A DNA stretch of 9,857 nucleotides from Planctomycetota bacterium (GCA_026386995.1 JAPLMO010000343.1:1-9857), one strand, 5' to 3'. Counted from the first letter of the stretch, positions 1-7,542 are shown. A program made the numbers and translations. Notes: a model not told the origin generated them from the letters alone.

Positions 1-789
1 GGCCGCGTGGCAGGGGCAGTCGGCCTTGGCGGCGGCGATCTTCGGCACGGCGCGCTTCAGCAGTTCGATCGCGTGGGCCGTGCCGGCGTTCATGTTGGCG
101 ATGATGCTTTCCAGGATGGCGTCGGCGCTCGTGCCGGGCTCGTGCTCGCGCCAGCAGTCGTAGTCGGTCGGGATGGCGATGAGGGCGTAGCAGATTTCGG
201 CCTCGCGGGCGAGTTTCGCCTCGGGCATGGTCGTCATGCCTATGAGGTCGCCGCCCCACTGGCGGTGCATGAGGCTCTCGGCGCGTGTGGAGAACTGCGG
301 TCCCTCCATGCACACGTAGGTGGCCCTCGGGTGCACGGTGGTGCCCAGGCCCTTGCCGCAGTCGTGGAGGAGCCGCCGCAGGTTTTCGCAGAACGGGTGG
401 GCGAACTCGATGTGCACCGTGAAATCCTCGAAGAAGGTCCGTCCCGGGCGCAGGGTCTTGTCGATGACCTGATCGCAGATGACGAGGTCCCGCGGCGCGA
501 TCGACTCGCGGAGGATCCCCGTTGCGCCCGAGGCCACGATGTGCGTGACGCCGAGTTTCTTCAGGGCAAAGATGTTCGCCCGGTATGGCACCAGCGACGG
601 ATTCAGTTGGTGCGCCAGGCCGTGCCGCGCCAGGATAGATACACGCTGGCCGCCGACCTCCGTCAAGGTGATGGGCGAAGAGGGTTTGCCGAACGGCGTG
701 TCGACCTCGACTCGTTCGCCGCCTGCTTCTTTAGTGAGGGCCTCGCCGAGCCCGGTTCCGCCGATGAGTCCGACCAGTACGTCGCTCAC
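1..789 (-). CDS. mtnP: S-methyl-5'-thioadenosine phosphorylase, C-terminus cut by window edge
   Basis: The product cleaves 5'-methylthioadenosine with phosphate to adenine and 5-methylthioribose-1-phosphate in cytosolic methionine salvage and polyamine by-product recycling. The 263 visible residues cover nearly the whole fold. The phosphate-binding GGTG loop is at residues 10-13, ARHG at 54-57, the VASGATG strand at 85-91, MEGPQFSTRAE at 161-171, and MTTMPEAKLAREAEI at 185-199. The TDYDCW motif at 208-213 has both Asp residues that select 6-aminopurines, which argues for MTA phosphorylase over the inosine-type (MTIP) or purine nucleoside phosphorylases. Only about 20-25 C-terminal residues should be missing. 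The start is GTG at 789, chosen because a strong Shine-Dalgarno (AAAGGAGA, 796-803) sits 6 nt upstream and the next residues lead directly into the GGTG strand. A plausible promoter lies just upstream, so the gene is probably transcribed independently of the HD-GYP gene. Confidence 0.93.
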   Translation of the reverse strand, partial: MSDVLVGLIGGTGLGEALTKEAGGERVEVDTPFGKPSSPITLTEVGGQRVSILARHGLAHQLNPSLVPYRANIFALKKLGVTHIVASGATGILRESIAPRDLVICDQVIDKTLRPGRTFFEDFTVHIEFAHPFCENLRRLLHDCGKGLGTTVHPRATYVCMEGPQFSTRAESLMHRQWGGDLIGMTTMPEAKLAREAEICYALIAIPTDYDCWREHEPGTSADAILESIIANMNAGTAHAIELLKRAVPKIAAAKADCPCHAA

Positions 790-811
790 AGAGAGTCTCC
801 TTTCGCAAGGT

Positions 812-840
812 ACGCTACCAGAGGCGGGGGAGGCGGTCAA
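812..840 (-). promoter_or_regulatory. Putative sigma70-type promoter of mtnP
   Basis: On the minus strand, TTGACC (835-840) and TAGCGT (812-817) are separated by 17 bp. Transcription would start near 805, about 15 nt before the GTG start, which leaves just enough leader to carry the Shine-Dalgarno. The -35 is close to consensus; the -10 keeps only the TA...T frame. This is inferred from sequence alone. Confidence 0.45.
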
Positions 841-945
841 CGAGATGTTGGCCCGGTTCTGGAAGGGCGGGTGGGGTCTGAGGTGGCGTATTGGCGCGGT
901 GGGTCCGGAGATACACCGCTCAAAGGTTCACGAGGTGGCGTATCG

Positions 946-2850
946 CTAGTTCGCCTCAACGACGGCGTTTTCCGCACCTACGGTGGAGGCGCGGTCTTTT
1001 TCGAGGAATCGCAAGAAGGCTTCTACGATAGCGGGATCAAACTGCGTGCCCGCGCAGCGGCGCAACTCGGCGGCGGCGGCTTCGTGCGACATGGCCGGCC
1101 GGTACGGCCGCGCGCTGGTTATGGCATCGTAGGAATCGACGACGGCCAGGATCTTGGCCTCCAACGGAATCTGTGAACCCGACAGGCCTTCCGGATAACC
1201 TTTGCCGTCAACCCGCTCGTGATGATAGAGGATGGCCGGTCGGATGTCGTTCAGGAAGGTCAGGTGCTTCAGGAGTTCCACGCCGCGGCGCGGGTGCTCG
1301 CGGACGATGGCCCATTCTTCGTTGGTCAGCCGGCGGTTGGCCGTCAGGATGCTGTCGGGCCAGGTCAGTTTGCCGATGTCGTGGAGTTCTCCGGCGCGCG
1401 AGAGGTTCTCCAACTGGTCGCCCGAGAGGCCGAGTTCCCGTCCGGTGGCGGTCACCCATGTCTTGACGCGCGCGGAGTGGCCGTTGGTGTAAGGGTCCTT
1501 GGCCTCCATCGTCATGGCCAGGGTGATGATGGAAGCCAGGTTGGCCTGCTCGAGGCCTTTCAGGGCGACGTGGCTTGAGAGGGTGATGGCGACGGCCTCG
1601 GAGATGAACTCCAGTTCCGAAAGTTCGATCTGCGAGAACTCGCCGCCGGGCTTGTCGGTGGCGTTGATGACGCCGATCTTGCGTCCCGCGGCGCTCAACT
1701 GGGCGGTGATGAGCGGATACGAGGCGACCGCGCCGTCCGCCTGGATGCCGAGGGCCTCGTGCGGCCGCTCCGACAGGACGTTCCTCAGCACCAGCGGCTG
1801 GCCGCTTGCGAAGACGCGCCCGCAAATCCGCTGGCCGATCGGCACGGCGACTTGTTGGGCCACGTCTTCCGGAATGCCGCGCGACGCCAGGATGCGCAGC
1901 AGGTCGCCGTCGGCGACCATGACGCTGATGCGGCGGGCCTCAAGGACTGTTGCGGCGTAAGAGACGGCCTCTTCGGCGGCGGCCTTGGCGGTTTCGGCCA
2001 TGGCCAGCCGCCGCAGGAACGAACACCGGCGTTCCGCGCGGCTGCGCTCTTTAGCGAGGTTCTCCAGCGATCCCACCAACTCGTCGGTCTGCCGCGTAAC
2101 GGCCAGCGCCAAAGCCACGACGGCAACAATGCTCATGGTGATGAGGACTTTCGTCACCAGGGGATGCAGCGGCGACGTCAGAAGAAAAGCGATCACCAGC
2201 AAAAGGGCCAGGAGCAGCGATGTCTGCAGCGCACAGCACGACCGGACGCTCGGCAGGTTGCACCACGTGCATCGGTGGTACGGAGCGGTGCCCAGCGAGC
2301 AACACACGAGGCACTTCGGGTTGCCCGATGCGCCGCGCGCCAGGACGGCGGGGGCAGATGTGCGCCGTACAATGTGGCGCAGGGCCGCCTTACCGGTCGC
2401 ATAGAAGACAGTGACGAAGGAGAAGCCCGTGCTTCCCGCCAGGATGGCGATGGCCGACGCGCTCAGCACCGCCAGCCAGCCGAGCGGGTTGCCTTTCAGG
2501 AGCAGGGCCAAGCCCAGGCCTAGCAAGACGCCGCGCACACCTTCGTCCCACCGATGAACGCCGTGGTAGAAGTTGAGTAGCGTCGGCTTGCTATCGTAGT
2601 GCCTGACCAGGTTCCAGATGCGACCTATGACGACCAGCCGGACCGAAACCATCGCCGCCAGCGACAGGCCCAGGGCAACCCAGACGGGCGCATGCCAGCC
2701 GCCAAGGTACGCCACAATGGGAATAGCGCCGACGACGAACTGGTGCAGGCGCGCACCGGCCCCCGGACTGCAAGAACCTTGCATGGCAGTATCCCCAGCG
2801 TTGTGTTGTATGGATGTCGGGCCGGAAGAGACTTTCTTCGGAGGCCGCAT
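946..2850 (-). CDS. Membrane GAF/HD-GYP cyclic-di-GMP phosphodiesterase with cysteine-rich module
   Basis: This is probably a c-di-GMP-hydrolysing signalling protein of 634 aa. The C-terminal HD-GYP domain (about 437-618) has the expected metal and signature residues: E449, H458 in GHSARV, H490-D491 in LHDIGK, H519, H543-H544, GYP at 551-553 and D572. It should therefore be catalytically competent. A GAF domain spans about 290-430, after a helical linker (253-290). The N-terminus has six hydrophobic segments (about 36-52, 54-77, 104-120, 125-150, 208-225, 230-252). Between the fourth and fifth lies a cysteine cluster (C180, C183, C184, C194, C197, C205, C206, plus H192), possibly a metal or redox site facing the cytoplasm. 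The segment around 97-150 faintly resembles DUF2892-type membrane modules. The start is uncertain: ATG 2850 and ATG 2784 (residue 23) both have weak Shine-Dalgarno sequences, and both precede the first membrane helix. The input signal is unknown. The gene is monocistronic-looking, 110 bp after the carB fragment. Confidence 0.9.
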   Translation of the reverse strand: MRPPKKVSSGPTSIQHNAGDTAMQGSCSPGAGARLHQFVVGAIPIVAYLGGWHAPVWVALGLSLAAMVSVRLVVIGRIWNLVRHYDSKPTLLNFYHGVHRWDEGVRGVLLGLGLALLLKGNPLGWLAVLSASAIAILAGSTGFSFVTVFYATGKAALRHIVRRTSAPAVLARGASGNPKCLVCCSLGTAPYHRCTWCNLPSVRSCCALQTSLLLALLLVIAFLLTSPLHPLVTKVLITMSIVAVVALALAVTRQTDELVGSLENLAKERSRAERRCSFLRRLAMAETAKAAAEEAVSYAATVLEARRISVMVADGDLLRILASRGIPEDVAQQVAVPIGQRICGRVFASGQPLVLRNVLSERPHEALGIQADGAVASYPLITAQLSAAGRKIGVINATDKPGGEFSQIELSELEFISEAVAITLSSHVALKGLEQANLASIITLAMTMEAKDPYTNGHSARVKTWVTATGRELGLSGDQLENLSRAGELHDIGKLTWPDSILTANRRLTNEEWAIVREHPRRGVELLKHLTFLNDIRPAILYHHERVDGKGYPEGLSGSQIPLEAKILAVVDSYDAITSARPYRPAMSHEAAAAELRRCAGTQFDPAIVEAFLRFLEKDRASTVGAENAVVEAN

Positions 2851-2909
2851 CCCAGCGCAACTAATATCGACGCATAGGGAAGTGAACTTTAGGGTTTCGG
2901 AAATCCGGC

Positions 2910-2933
2910 AAAAAGCGGCCCCGCCCGCGCCGC
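2910..2933 (-). terminator. Possible intrinsic terminator after the carB C-half gene
   Basis: Read on the minus strand, a GCGGC/GCCGC stem (arms 2929-2933 and 2915-2919, 9-nt G-rich loop) is followed directly by five T (2910-2914). It lies 28 bp after the carB stop codon and before the HD-GYP gene. The stem is short, so termination may be weak. Confidence 0.4.
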
Positions 2934-2960
2934 CTGTAGTGGTACAACAGGAAACAGACG

Positions 2961-4688
2961 CTATTTGGCCTGTGCGGCGGCCAAGTCGCTCTGAAACTCC
3001 TGGAGGCTCCGAACGTTCATCGGGCCGTGGGCCATTTCCTCAAGCCCCAGGACCACCGCCGCCGCGCCCGAGAGCGTGGTCACCAGCGGCACGCCCAGGC
3101 GGACGGCGGTCGCGCGGATGGAGACTTCGAACGGCCGGCAGTGGCGGCCGCTGGGCGTGTTGATGAGGAAGGCGATCTCGCCGTTTTTCATGCGGTCCAC
3201 GATGTTCGGCCGCGCGCCTTCCTGGACCTTCGGCAGTTCCTCGACGTCCATGCCGTTGGTCCGCAGGACCGTGGCCGTTCCGTGCGTGGCCACCAGCGAA
3301 AAGCCCATACCCGACAGACGCTTGACGATGGAGATGATGTTGCGTTTGTCGCGGTTGTTGACGCTGACGAACACCTTCCCGCGCTGCGCCCAGACGTTGC
3401 CGGCGGCAATCTGGCTCTTGGCGAACGCGATCCCGAACTTCGCGTCGATGCCCATTACCTCGCCGGTCGACTTCATCTCGGGGCCCAGCACCGGGTCCAC
3501 GCCGGGGAACCGCGACCACGGGAACACGGGCGCCTTGACCGCCGAATGCGTGGGCCGCACCTCCTGCGTGATCCCCAGGTCGGCCAGGCGGCGGCCCATG
3601 ATGACCTTCGTGGCGATGCCGGCCCACGGGATGCCGGTGGCCTTGGCGACGAACGGCACGGTCCGCGACGCTCGCGGGTTGACCTCCAGGACGTAAAGCG
3701 TTTCGCCTCGCAGCGCGTACTGGACGTTGATGAGGCCGCGCACGTCCAGTTCCTCGGCCATGGCGCGGGTGCTCTCCTCGATCTCCTGGACGATGTTCTC
3801 GGCCAGCGTGAACGGGGGCAGGGCGCAGCAGGAATCGCCGCTGTGGATGCCGGCCTCCTCGATGTGTTCCATGACGCCGGCGATGACCGTCCGCTGGCCG
3901 TCGCACACGGCGTCGACGTCGATCTCGGCCGCGTCCTCCAGGAACTTGTCGACCAGGACCGGGCGCTGCGGCGAGGCCATGACGGCCCGCGCCATGTACT
4001 CCTTCAGGTCCTCCGGGCCGTAAACGATCTCCATGGCGCGGCCGCCCAGGACGTAGGAGGGGCGCACCAGGACGGGGTACCCGAGCCGCTTGGCGATGCG
4101 GAGGGCCTCGTCGGGGCTCGTGGCGGTGCCGTTGGGGGGCTGTCGGAGTTTAAGTTTGTTGATGAGTTGCGAGAAGCGTTTGCGGTCCTCGGCCCGGTCG
4201 ATCGCCTGCGGAGACGTGCCCAGGATGTGGACGCCCGCCTTCCGGAGGGGGATGGCCAGGTTCAGCGGCGTCTGGCCGCCGAACTGGACGATGACGCCGA
4301 CCGGCTGCTCGCACTCGACGATCTCCAGGACGTCCTCCAGCGTCAGCGGCTCGAAATACAGCCGGTCGGAGGTGTCGTAGTCCGTGGAGACCGTTTCCGG
4401 GTTGCAGTTGACCATGATGCTCTCGTAGCCCTCTTCGCGGAGGGCGAACGAGGCATGGACGCAGCAATAGTCGAATTCGATGCCCTGGCCGATGCGGTTC
4501 GGTCCGCCGCCGAGGATGACCACCTTGCGTCGCCCCACGGGCTTGGCGCTGCGCGGCGCACGCGACGGCCTGGGGCGCGGGACCCGCGTCTTGCCGCCGG
4601 CGGCCTTCGAATGCCGGGCGGCGCCGGGAGGCAGCGCAGCACCTCGCGCTTGAAGCGGAACGCCCGAACTGGCGCGCACATCATCCAT
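2961..4688 (-). CDS. carB: Carbamoyl-phosphate synthase large subunit, free-standing C-terminal half
   Basis: In glutamine-dependent carbamoyl-phosphate synthase the C-terminal half of CarB phosphorylates carbamate to carbamoyl phosphate, feeding pyrimidine and arginine synthesis. The 575-aa product aligns from residue about 53 with the second half of bacterial CarB (about 1,070 aa). It has a pre-ATP-grasp domain with LGGGPNRIGQGIEFDYCC (59-76) and NPETVSTDYDTSDRLYFEP (96-114). An ATP-grasp domain (about 170-380) carries RPSYVLGGRAMEIVY (209-223), MEHIEEAGIHSGDS (273-286) and EVNPRASRTVPFV (335-347). The MGS-like allosteric domain (about 435-560) carries ATHGTA (467-472). The first 52 residues are an unconserved basic, Pro/Arg/Ala-rich tail. 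The N-terminal synthetase half and the oligomerisation domain are absent, and the sequence upstream is an unrelated pseudogene, so this is a split carB and not a simple truncation at the window edge. The start is ATG 4688, with AGGAG (4698-4702) 9 nt upstream; an in-frame ATG at 4808 lacks such support. The N-half must lie elsewhere. Confidence 0.9.
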   Translation of the reverse strand: MDDVRASSGVPLQARGAALPPGAARHSKAAGGKTRVPRPRPSRAPRSAKPVGRRKVVILGGGPNRIGQGIEFDYCCVHASFALREEGYESIMVNCNPETVSTDYDTSDRLYFEPLTLEDVLEIVECEQPVGVIVQFGGQTPLNLAIPLRKAGVHILGTSPQAIDRAEDRKRFSQLINKLKLRQPPNGTATSPDEALRIAKRLGYPVLVRPSYVLGGRAMEIVYGPEDLKEYMARAVMASPQRPVLVDKFLEDAAEIDVDAVCDGQRTVIAGVMEHIEEAGIHSGDSCCALPPFTLAENIVQEIEESTRAMAEELDVRGLINVQYALRGETLYVLEVNPRASRTVPFVAKATGIPWAGIATKVIMGRRLADLGITQEVRPTHSAVKAPVFPWSRFPGVDPVLGPEMKSTGEVMGIDAKFGIAFAKSQIAAGNVWAQRGKVFVSVNNRDKRNIISIVKRLSGMGFSLVATHGTATVLRTNGMDVEELPKVQEGARPNIVDRMKNGEIAFLINTPSGRHCRPFEVSIRATAVRLGVPLVTTLSGAAAVVLGLEEMAHGPMNVRSLQEFQSDLAAAQAK

Positions 4689-4741
4689 CTGGCAGGTCTC
4701 CTCGAATGCTCCGGGGGGTCCGCGACGCGAGGACCCAGGAT

Positions 4742-4770
4742 AGGGTATCAACCGCCCCACTTGCCGTAAA
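4742..4770 (-). promoter_or_regulatory. Possible promoter of the carB C-half gene
   Basis: On the minus strand, TTTACG (4765-4770) and TACCCT (4742-4747) are 17 bp apart, about 50 nt ahead of the preferred ATG at 4688. Each box matches the sigma70 consensus only partly, so this is a weak prediction. It sits in the 165-bp gap after the pseudogene. Confidence 0.3.
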
Positions 4771-4853
4771 GTATTTTTGCGGGCCGCGGAAAGGGTCAAT
4801 GGCTGCAATAAAGATCATCGGAAGGAAATCCGGGATGACTTGCGCCTTTGCCC

Positions 4854-5556
4854 TTACGGCCGCGGAATACCCGCCCAGATCCCGTCTCGGGCCTCGCGGA
4901 GGAGGGCCTCGTAGTCGCGGCGGGCCGGCTCGTTCCGCTGAAAGAGGCGTTCGGCATCTGTTCGGGCCGTCATCGCCTTGTCGGTCTGCTGCGATTTCTG
5001 GTAGACGTCGGCCAGAAGGGCCACCGCCTCCGGCCGCGCGGGATCGAAGAGGAGTATTTGCTCCAGGGTAACCTGGGCAACTCGCATCTGGTCTTGCCCG
5101 ATTGCGACGGCCGTAGCGCTGCACCTCTCCGGCGTACTGGCTGAACTGCATGTCCATGGCGACCGTGGCGGAGCCGTCGCCGCTTTTCACGATGCGCCAG
5201 CCGGCCCCTTCGTCCAGGTGGCGGCCGTGCTCGTAATACGGGAACGAGAACTGAGTTCCGCCCATCGACCACGGCGGGCCGTCCTGGAGCACGTCGTTGA
5301 CCTGTAAGAGTTCGCGGCCGGGGCCCTTGAAGAAGACGCGCGGCAGGCGTCAGCCGAACTCCGGCAGGACGACGGCCTTTACGTACTCGTTTTCGAGGAT
5401 GATCGCGTCGGTGGTTTAGGAGGTCTTACCGGCGAGGTTCGGGTTCGTCTTCTGGCCGGAGGGCCCGCCCGCCGTGGCCGGGTCAGCCGCCGAGGCGACG
5501 GCGGCGAAGAGAATGCCGAGGCCGATTGTCGACAGGCACAGGAACACCCGCAACAC
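4854..5556 (-). pseudogene. Decayed secreted beta-sandwich/TPR protein (DUF5107-like), two nonsense codons and a frame jump
   Basis: One frame starting near GTG 5556 (or TTG 5551-5553) reads a signal peptide (about residues 1-24, ending ASAAD) and a short linker, then hits TAA at 5416-5418. It resumes with TDAIILENEYVKAVVLPEFG, hits TGA at 5350-5352, and continues in the same frame through RLPRVFFKGPGRELLQVND and GGTQFSFPYYEHGRHLD to about 5110. There the homology-like reading jumps to another frame (GQDQMRVAQVTLEQILLFDP onwards), which looks like a single TPR helix pair and ends at TAA 4854-4856. The ENEYVKAVVLPEFGGR and GG.QFSFP patterns recall DUF5107-type domains, which are normally about 300 aa and followed by TPRs. 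Here only about 100 residues precede the TPR, so an internal deletion is likely as well as the point mutations. The family assignment is tentative; the decay is directly visible. It is not expected to yield a functional protein. Confidence 0.75.
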
Positions 5557-5620
5557 TCCCGTTAGAGGTAATCGGCGTGCTTCTGCGGGAAGAACAGGTT
5601 TTTCGCAGGATACCGGCGGG

Positions 5621-6409
5621 TCACTTCGCGCCGAGGGGTTCCAGCAGCACCTCGTTTGGGTCGCAGTACCCGATCAGGGCACCAGGTATCCGCCGGTCGA
5701 AACTTCCCGGCGCGGGTCCGGCCGACCCGACGTGCCAGTCGGCGAACAGGACATTCGCCCTGCCGCCGTGACGGAACTGGACGTAGGCCCGTTTGGGCTC
5801 GATGAAGTACCAGTCTTCTATCATGGGGTTCGTAGGCGAGGCGGGGGCCTGGAAGGTGTTGATCTGGGCGGAGTCGGCGAAGAGGAGCGTCCGCCCCGCC
5901 TCCCGCGTCCGGATCCACGCGATGTTGCTGTTGCCCTTGCCGTTGGCCTTTGCGGCGCTAGGCATCTGGTGGGAAGACATGTAGCGGTTGACGCCGTAGG
6001 TCCAGGCCCCACCCTGGAACTTGGGCTTGTAGGCGCCGCCGAAGGGCACGGCCGGGCACATCTCGACCGACTCAGCCGAGTTGAGGTACGGGTACAACCT
6101 GCCGCGCGTCCGGTCCAAGGGGCGGTTGCCTTCGCCCAGGGAGCCCGATCCCACGGGTTCCATGCCGAAGTACCAGATGCGGCCGACGCCGGGCACGTCG
6201 GTCATCGCCCAGAAGAACCACCCGTCGTTGTCCTTCAGGTACATTTGCGTGGCGAAGCCGATCTGCCGCAGGTTCGAAGCGCACGCCGTCTGATGTGCCA
6301 CACCTACTGCGCCCGACATGGCGGGCACCGAAAGGGCCACCAGGACGCCGAGAATGGCGATCGTTACCAGCAACTCGACCAGCGTGAAGCCCTGTCGCTG
6401 TCCGGCCAT
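5621..6409 (-). CDS. Prepilin-type N-terminal cleavage/methylation protein (pseudopilin, planctomycete type)
   Basis: This 262-aa protein begins MAGQRQG followed by FTLVELLVTIAILGVLVAL. That is the class III signal of type IV pilins and type II secretion pseudopilins: cleavage after G7, methylation of F8, and the conserved Glu at +5 (E12). The hydrophobic helix is followed by HQTACASNLRQIG, typical of the large planctomycete pseudopilin families. Near the C-terminus, RHGGRANVLFADWHV matches the family's H-X9-DG region, with Trp in place of the usual Gly. It is much longer than a classic major pseudopilin (about 140-150 aa), and its globular domain has no known activity. The start is ATG 6409, preceded by a purine-rich AGGGGGCGG; an upstream in-frame ATG at 6499 would run through a perfect GC hairpin and destroy the signal, so it is rejected. 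The gene lies 121 bp downstream of the DUF4465 gene, same strand, and could be co-transcribed with it. Confidence 0.88.
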   Translation of the reverse strand: MAGQRQGFTLVELLVTIAILGVLVALSVPAMSGAVGVAHQTACASNLRQIGFATQMYLKDNDGWFFWAMTDVPGVGRIWYFGMEPVGSGSLGEGNRPLDRTRGRLYPYLNSAESVEMCPAVPFGGAYKPKFQGGAWTYGVNRYMSSHQMPSAAKANGKGNSNIAWIRTREAGRTLLFADSAQINTFQAPASPTNPMIEDWYFIEPKRAYVQFRHGGRANVLFADWHVGSAGPAPGSFDRRIPGALIGYCDPNEVLLEPLGAK

Positions 6410-6457
6410 CACACCGCCCCCTGCCTGGCGCGAGGCTCTAGTCCTGCGACGCCGCTT

Positions 6458-6487
6458 CGCGCGGCGGGTCTCCGGACCCGCCGCGCG
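6458..6487. repeat. Perfect 13-bp GC-rich inverted repeat between DUF4465 and pseudopilin genes
   Basis: Arms 6458-6470 (CGCGCGGCGGGTC) and 6475-6487 (GACCCGCCGCGCG) are exact reverse complements around a 4-nt loop. It lies in the 121-bp gap between the two minus-strand genes. Neither strand has a T tract after it, so it is not a standard intrinsic terminator. It could slow polymerase, stabilise the 3' end of the DUF4465 message, or be a dispersed palindromic element. Confidence 0.8.
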
Positions 6488-6530
6488 CCACTGCCCCAAC
6501 GCAAATGCCTCACTCGCTGCAGGTCGTGAA

Positions 6531-7322
6531 TCACGCTCGTCGCCGCCGCGCGATCGCCGCCAGACCCGCCGCCAGAAGTCCCAGCGTCGCCGGTTCCGGC
6601 GAAAGCGTCAGCGTGTCCATCGCAAAATATGACGGCGTGTTCATGCCGAAGAAGCCGCTGTCGGAACTCGAGAGGGAGAACTCCAGCGACTTGACCGTTC
6701 CGAGGGACGTAAGGTCCACCTGGGTCCAGTTCTTTACGATGTAATCCTTGGCGTTGTCGGCGAAGCGGTAGTCGGCCAGGTAGAAGTTCACGTCGCCCGT
6801 GGGGGCGCCTGCGGCGTCCTTGCCGGTGATGGTCAGGAGGAACCAGTCGTCCGGATCGGGCGCGTCGCCGAACTTCTTGCTCATGCCGGTCCCGTCACGG
6901 ATGGAGTAATAGCAGTAGGTTGTATTGGTGAACCAGGTGGAGTCGACCACGGACGGCGCCGCCAGCGTCACTGTTGGCGTCACGCCGTTCCAGCCGTCGA
7001 TGTAGCCGACGCCGTAGGTCGTGCCGCTCTGGGCGGCGCCCGTGATGGCGCTGTACTGGTTGGTGTAGTCCGGAGTGGTCGTGTCCGACATCCTGGAATA
7101 GGCCCACCCGGCCCAGGAGGTCCATCCGGAAAACTCGTCGTAGAAGAACTTGTTGTTGAATTGCGTGGGGCCGCTGGTGAACGGATGTGCCCCGGGGACC
7201 GGACCGCCGTTGTAGTAGCCTTCGGTCGGCGGCGGCAGGCCGTCGAAGTCTGCGACCGTGGCCCACGCGCCGCCCGCCAGGATTGTGAGAATCGACACAG
7301 CCATGATCATTGTGCGCAGCAT
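6531..7322 (-). CDS. DUF4465 protein with signal peptide and PEP-CTERM anchor, under a cobalamin riboswitch
   Basis: This 263-aa exported protein has a signal peptide (residues 1-21, ending AWA). A DUF4465 domain (about 24-238) is recognisable from GWTSWAGWAYSRMSDTTTP (66-84), YTNQYSAITGAAQSG (86-100), FTNTTYCYYSIRDGTGMSKK (131-150), DDWFLLTITGKDAAG (158-172), FYLADYR (180-186) and SSSDSGFFGMNTPSYFAMD (218-236). The C-terminus is a PEP-CTERM sorting signal: SPEP at 241-244, a short hydrophobic helix, then RRRR. That signal is normally processed by an exosortase, leaving the protein in the envelope or exopolymer. The start is ATG 7322, with AAAGGGAGG 7 nt upstream. A cobalamin riboswitch and terminator lie in its leader, and btuFC diverges on the other side. 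Bacteroidetes DUF4465 proteins called BtuH are, from memory, B12-binding surface lipoproteins. By context I infer a B12-capturing role here. It could alternatively be a B12-regulated protein of another role. Confidence 0.9.
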   Translation of the reverse strand: MLRTMIMAVSILTILAGGAWATVADFDGLPPPTEGYYNGGPVPGAHPFTSGPTQFNNKFFYDEFSGWTSWAGWAYSRMSDTTTPDYTNQYSAITGAAQSGTTYGVGYIDGWNGVTPTVTLAAPSVVDSTWFTNTTYCYYSIRDGTGMSKKFGDAPDPDDWFLLTITGKDAAGAPTGDVNFYLADYRFADNAKDYIVKNWTQVDLTSLGTVKSLEFSLSSSDSGFFGMNTPSYFAMDTLTLSPEPATLGLLAAGLAAIARRRRA

Positions 7323-7450
7323 TGTAATGCCTCCCTTTCAGGCCGATCCGAGCGCGCGGTCGCTCGGCGGCTCGCCTGTTTTTCGCCCTCCCCCGAGTGC
7401 GATGGTTTGACGCGTGCCGCCCCGAGACTTCCGCTGCCGCGCGGGCCGAC

Positions 7451-7487
7451 AAAAAAACCCTCGGCCCCGCGCGGGAGGCCGAAGGTT
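7451..7487 (-). terminator. Intrinsic terminator, expression platform of the cobalamin riboswitch
   Basis: On the minus strand, the arm at 7477-7487 (AACCTTCGGCC) pairs with the arm at 7456-7466 (GGCCGAGGGTT), with one G-U pair, around a GC-rich apex. It runs directly into a seven-T tract (7451-7457). It lies about 55 nt after the aptamer's 3' P1 strand and about 130 nt ahead of the DUF4465 start. This is the layout of a transcription-attenuating OFF switch. Confidence 0.85.
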
Positions 7488-7542
7488 CAGGAGACACCGT
7501 CGTGCCGGCTCTTCCCATTCCGCGAGGAAAGCCTGGTACTAC

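Noticed and set aside
880..943. 12-bp direct repeat GAGGTGGCGTAT at 880-891 and 932-943
   Set aside because: Only two copies, no element boundaries and no gene between them; chance duplication in GC-rich spacer is enough to explain it.
7..1176. Long plus-strand open frame opposite mtnP and the HD-GYP gene
   Set aside because: It spans the antisense of two clearly conserved genes, and its translation is low-complexity Gly/Arg/Val-rich with no motif; it is a GC-rich shadow.
3027..4769. 580-codon plus-strand open frame opposite carB
   Set aside because: It is exactly antisense to strongly conserved CarB domains, rich in Asp/Arg/His/Gly as expected for mirrored codons, and has no recognisable domain.
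4681..5292. 203-aa minus-strand open frame as an intact gene
   Set aside because: Only its first about 60 residues look like real protein and they continue upstream past two stops; the rest is out of frame with the TPR-like tail, so it is part of the pseudogene.
5557..5620. Alternative C-terminus reading RRYPAKNLFFPQKHADYL in the gap after the pseudopilin stop
   Set aside because: It is in another frame from the pseudopilin, whose own end is normal after the HGG motif; the peptide has no family support.
5474..6529. Plus-strand open frame opposite the pseudopilin
   Set aside because: The opposite strand carries the full pseudopilin signal and domain; the plus reading has no family features.
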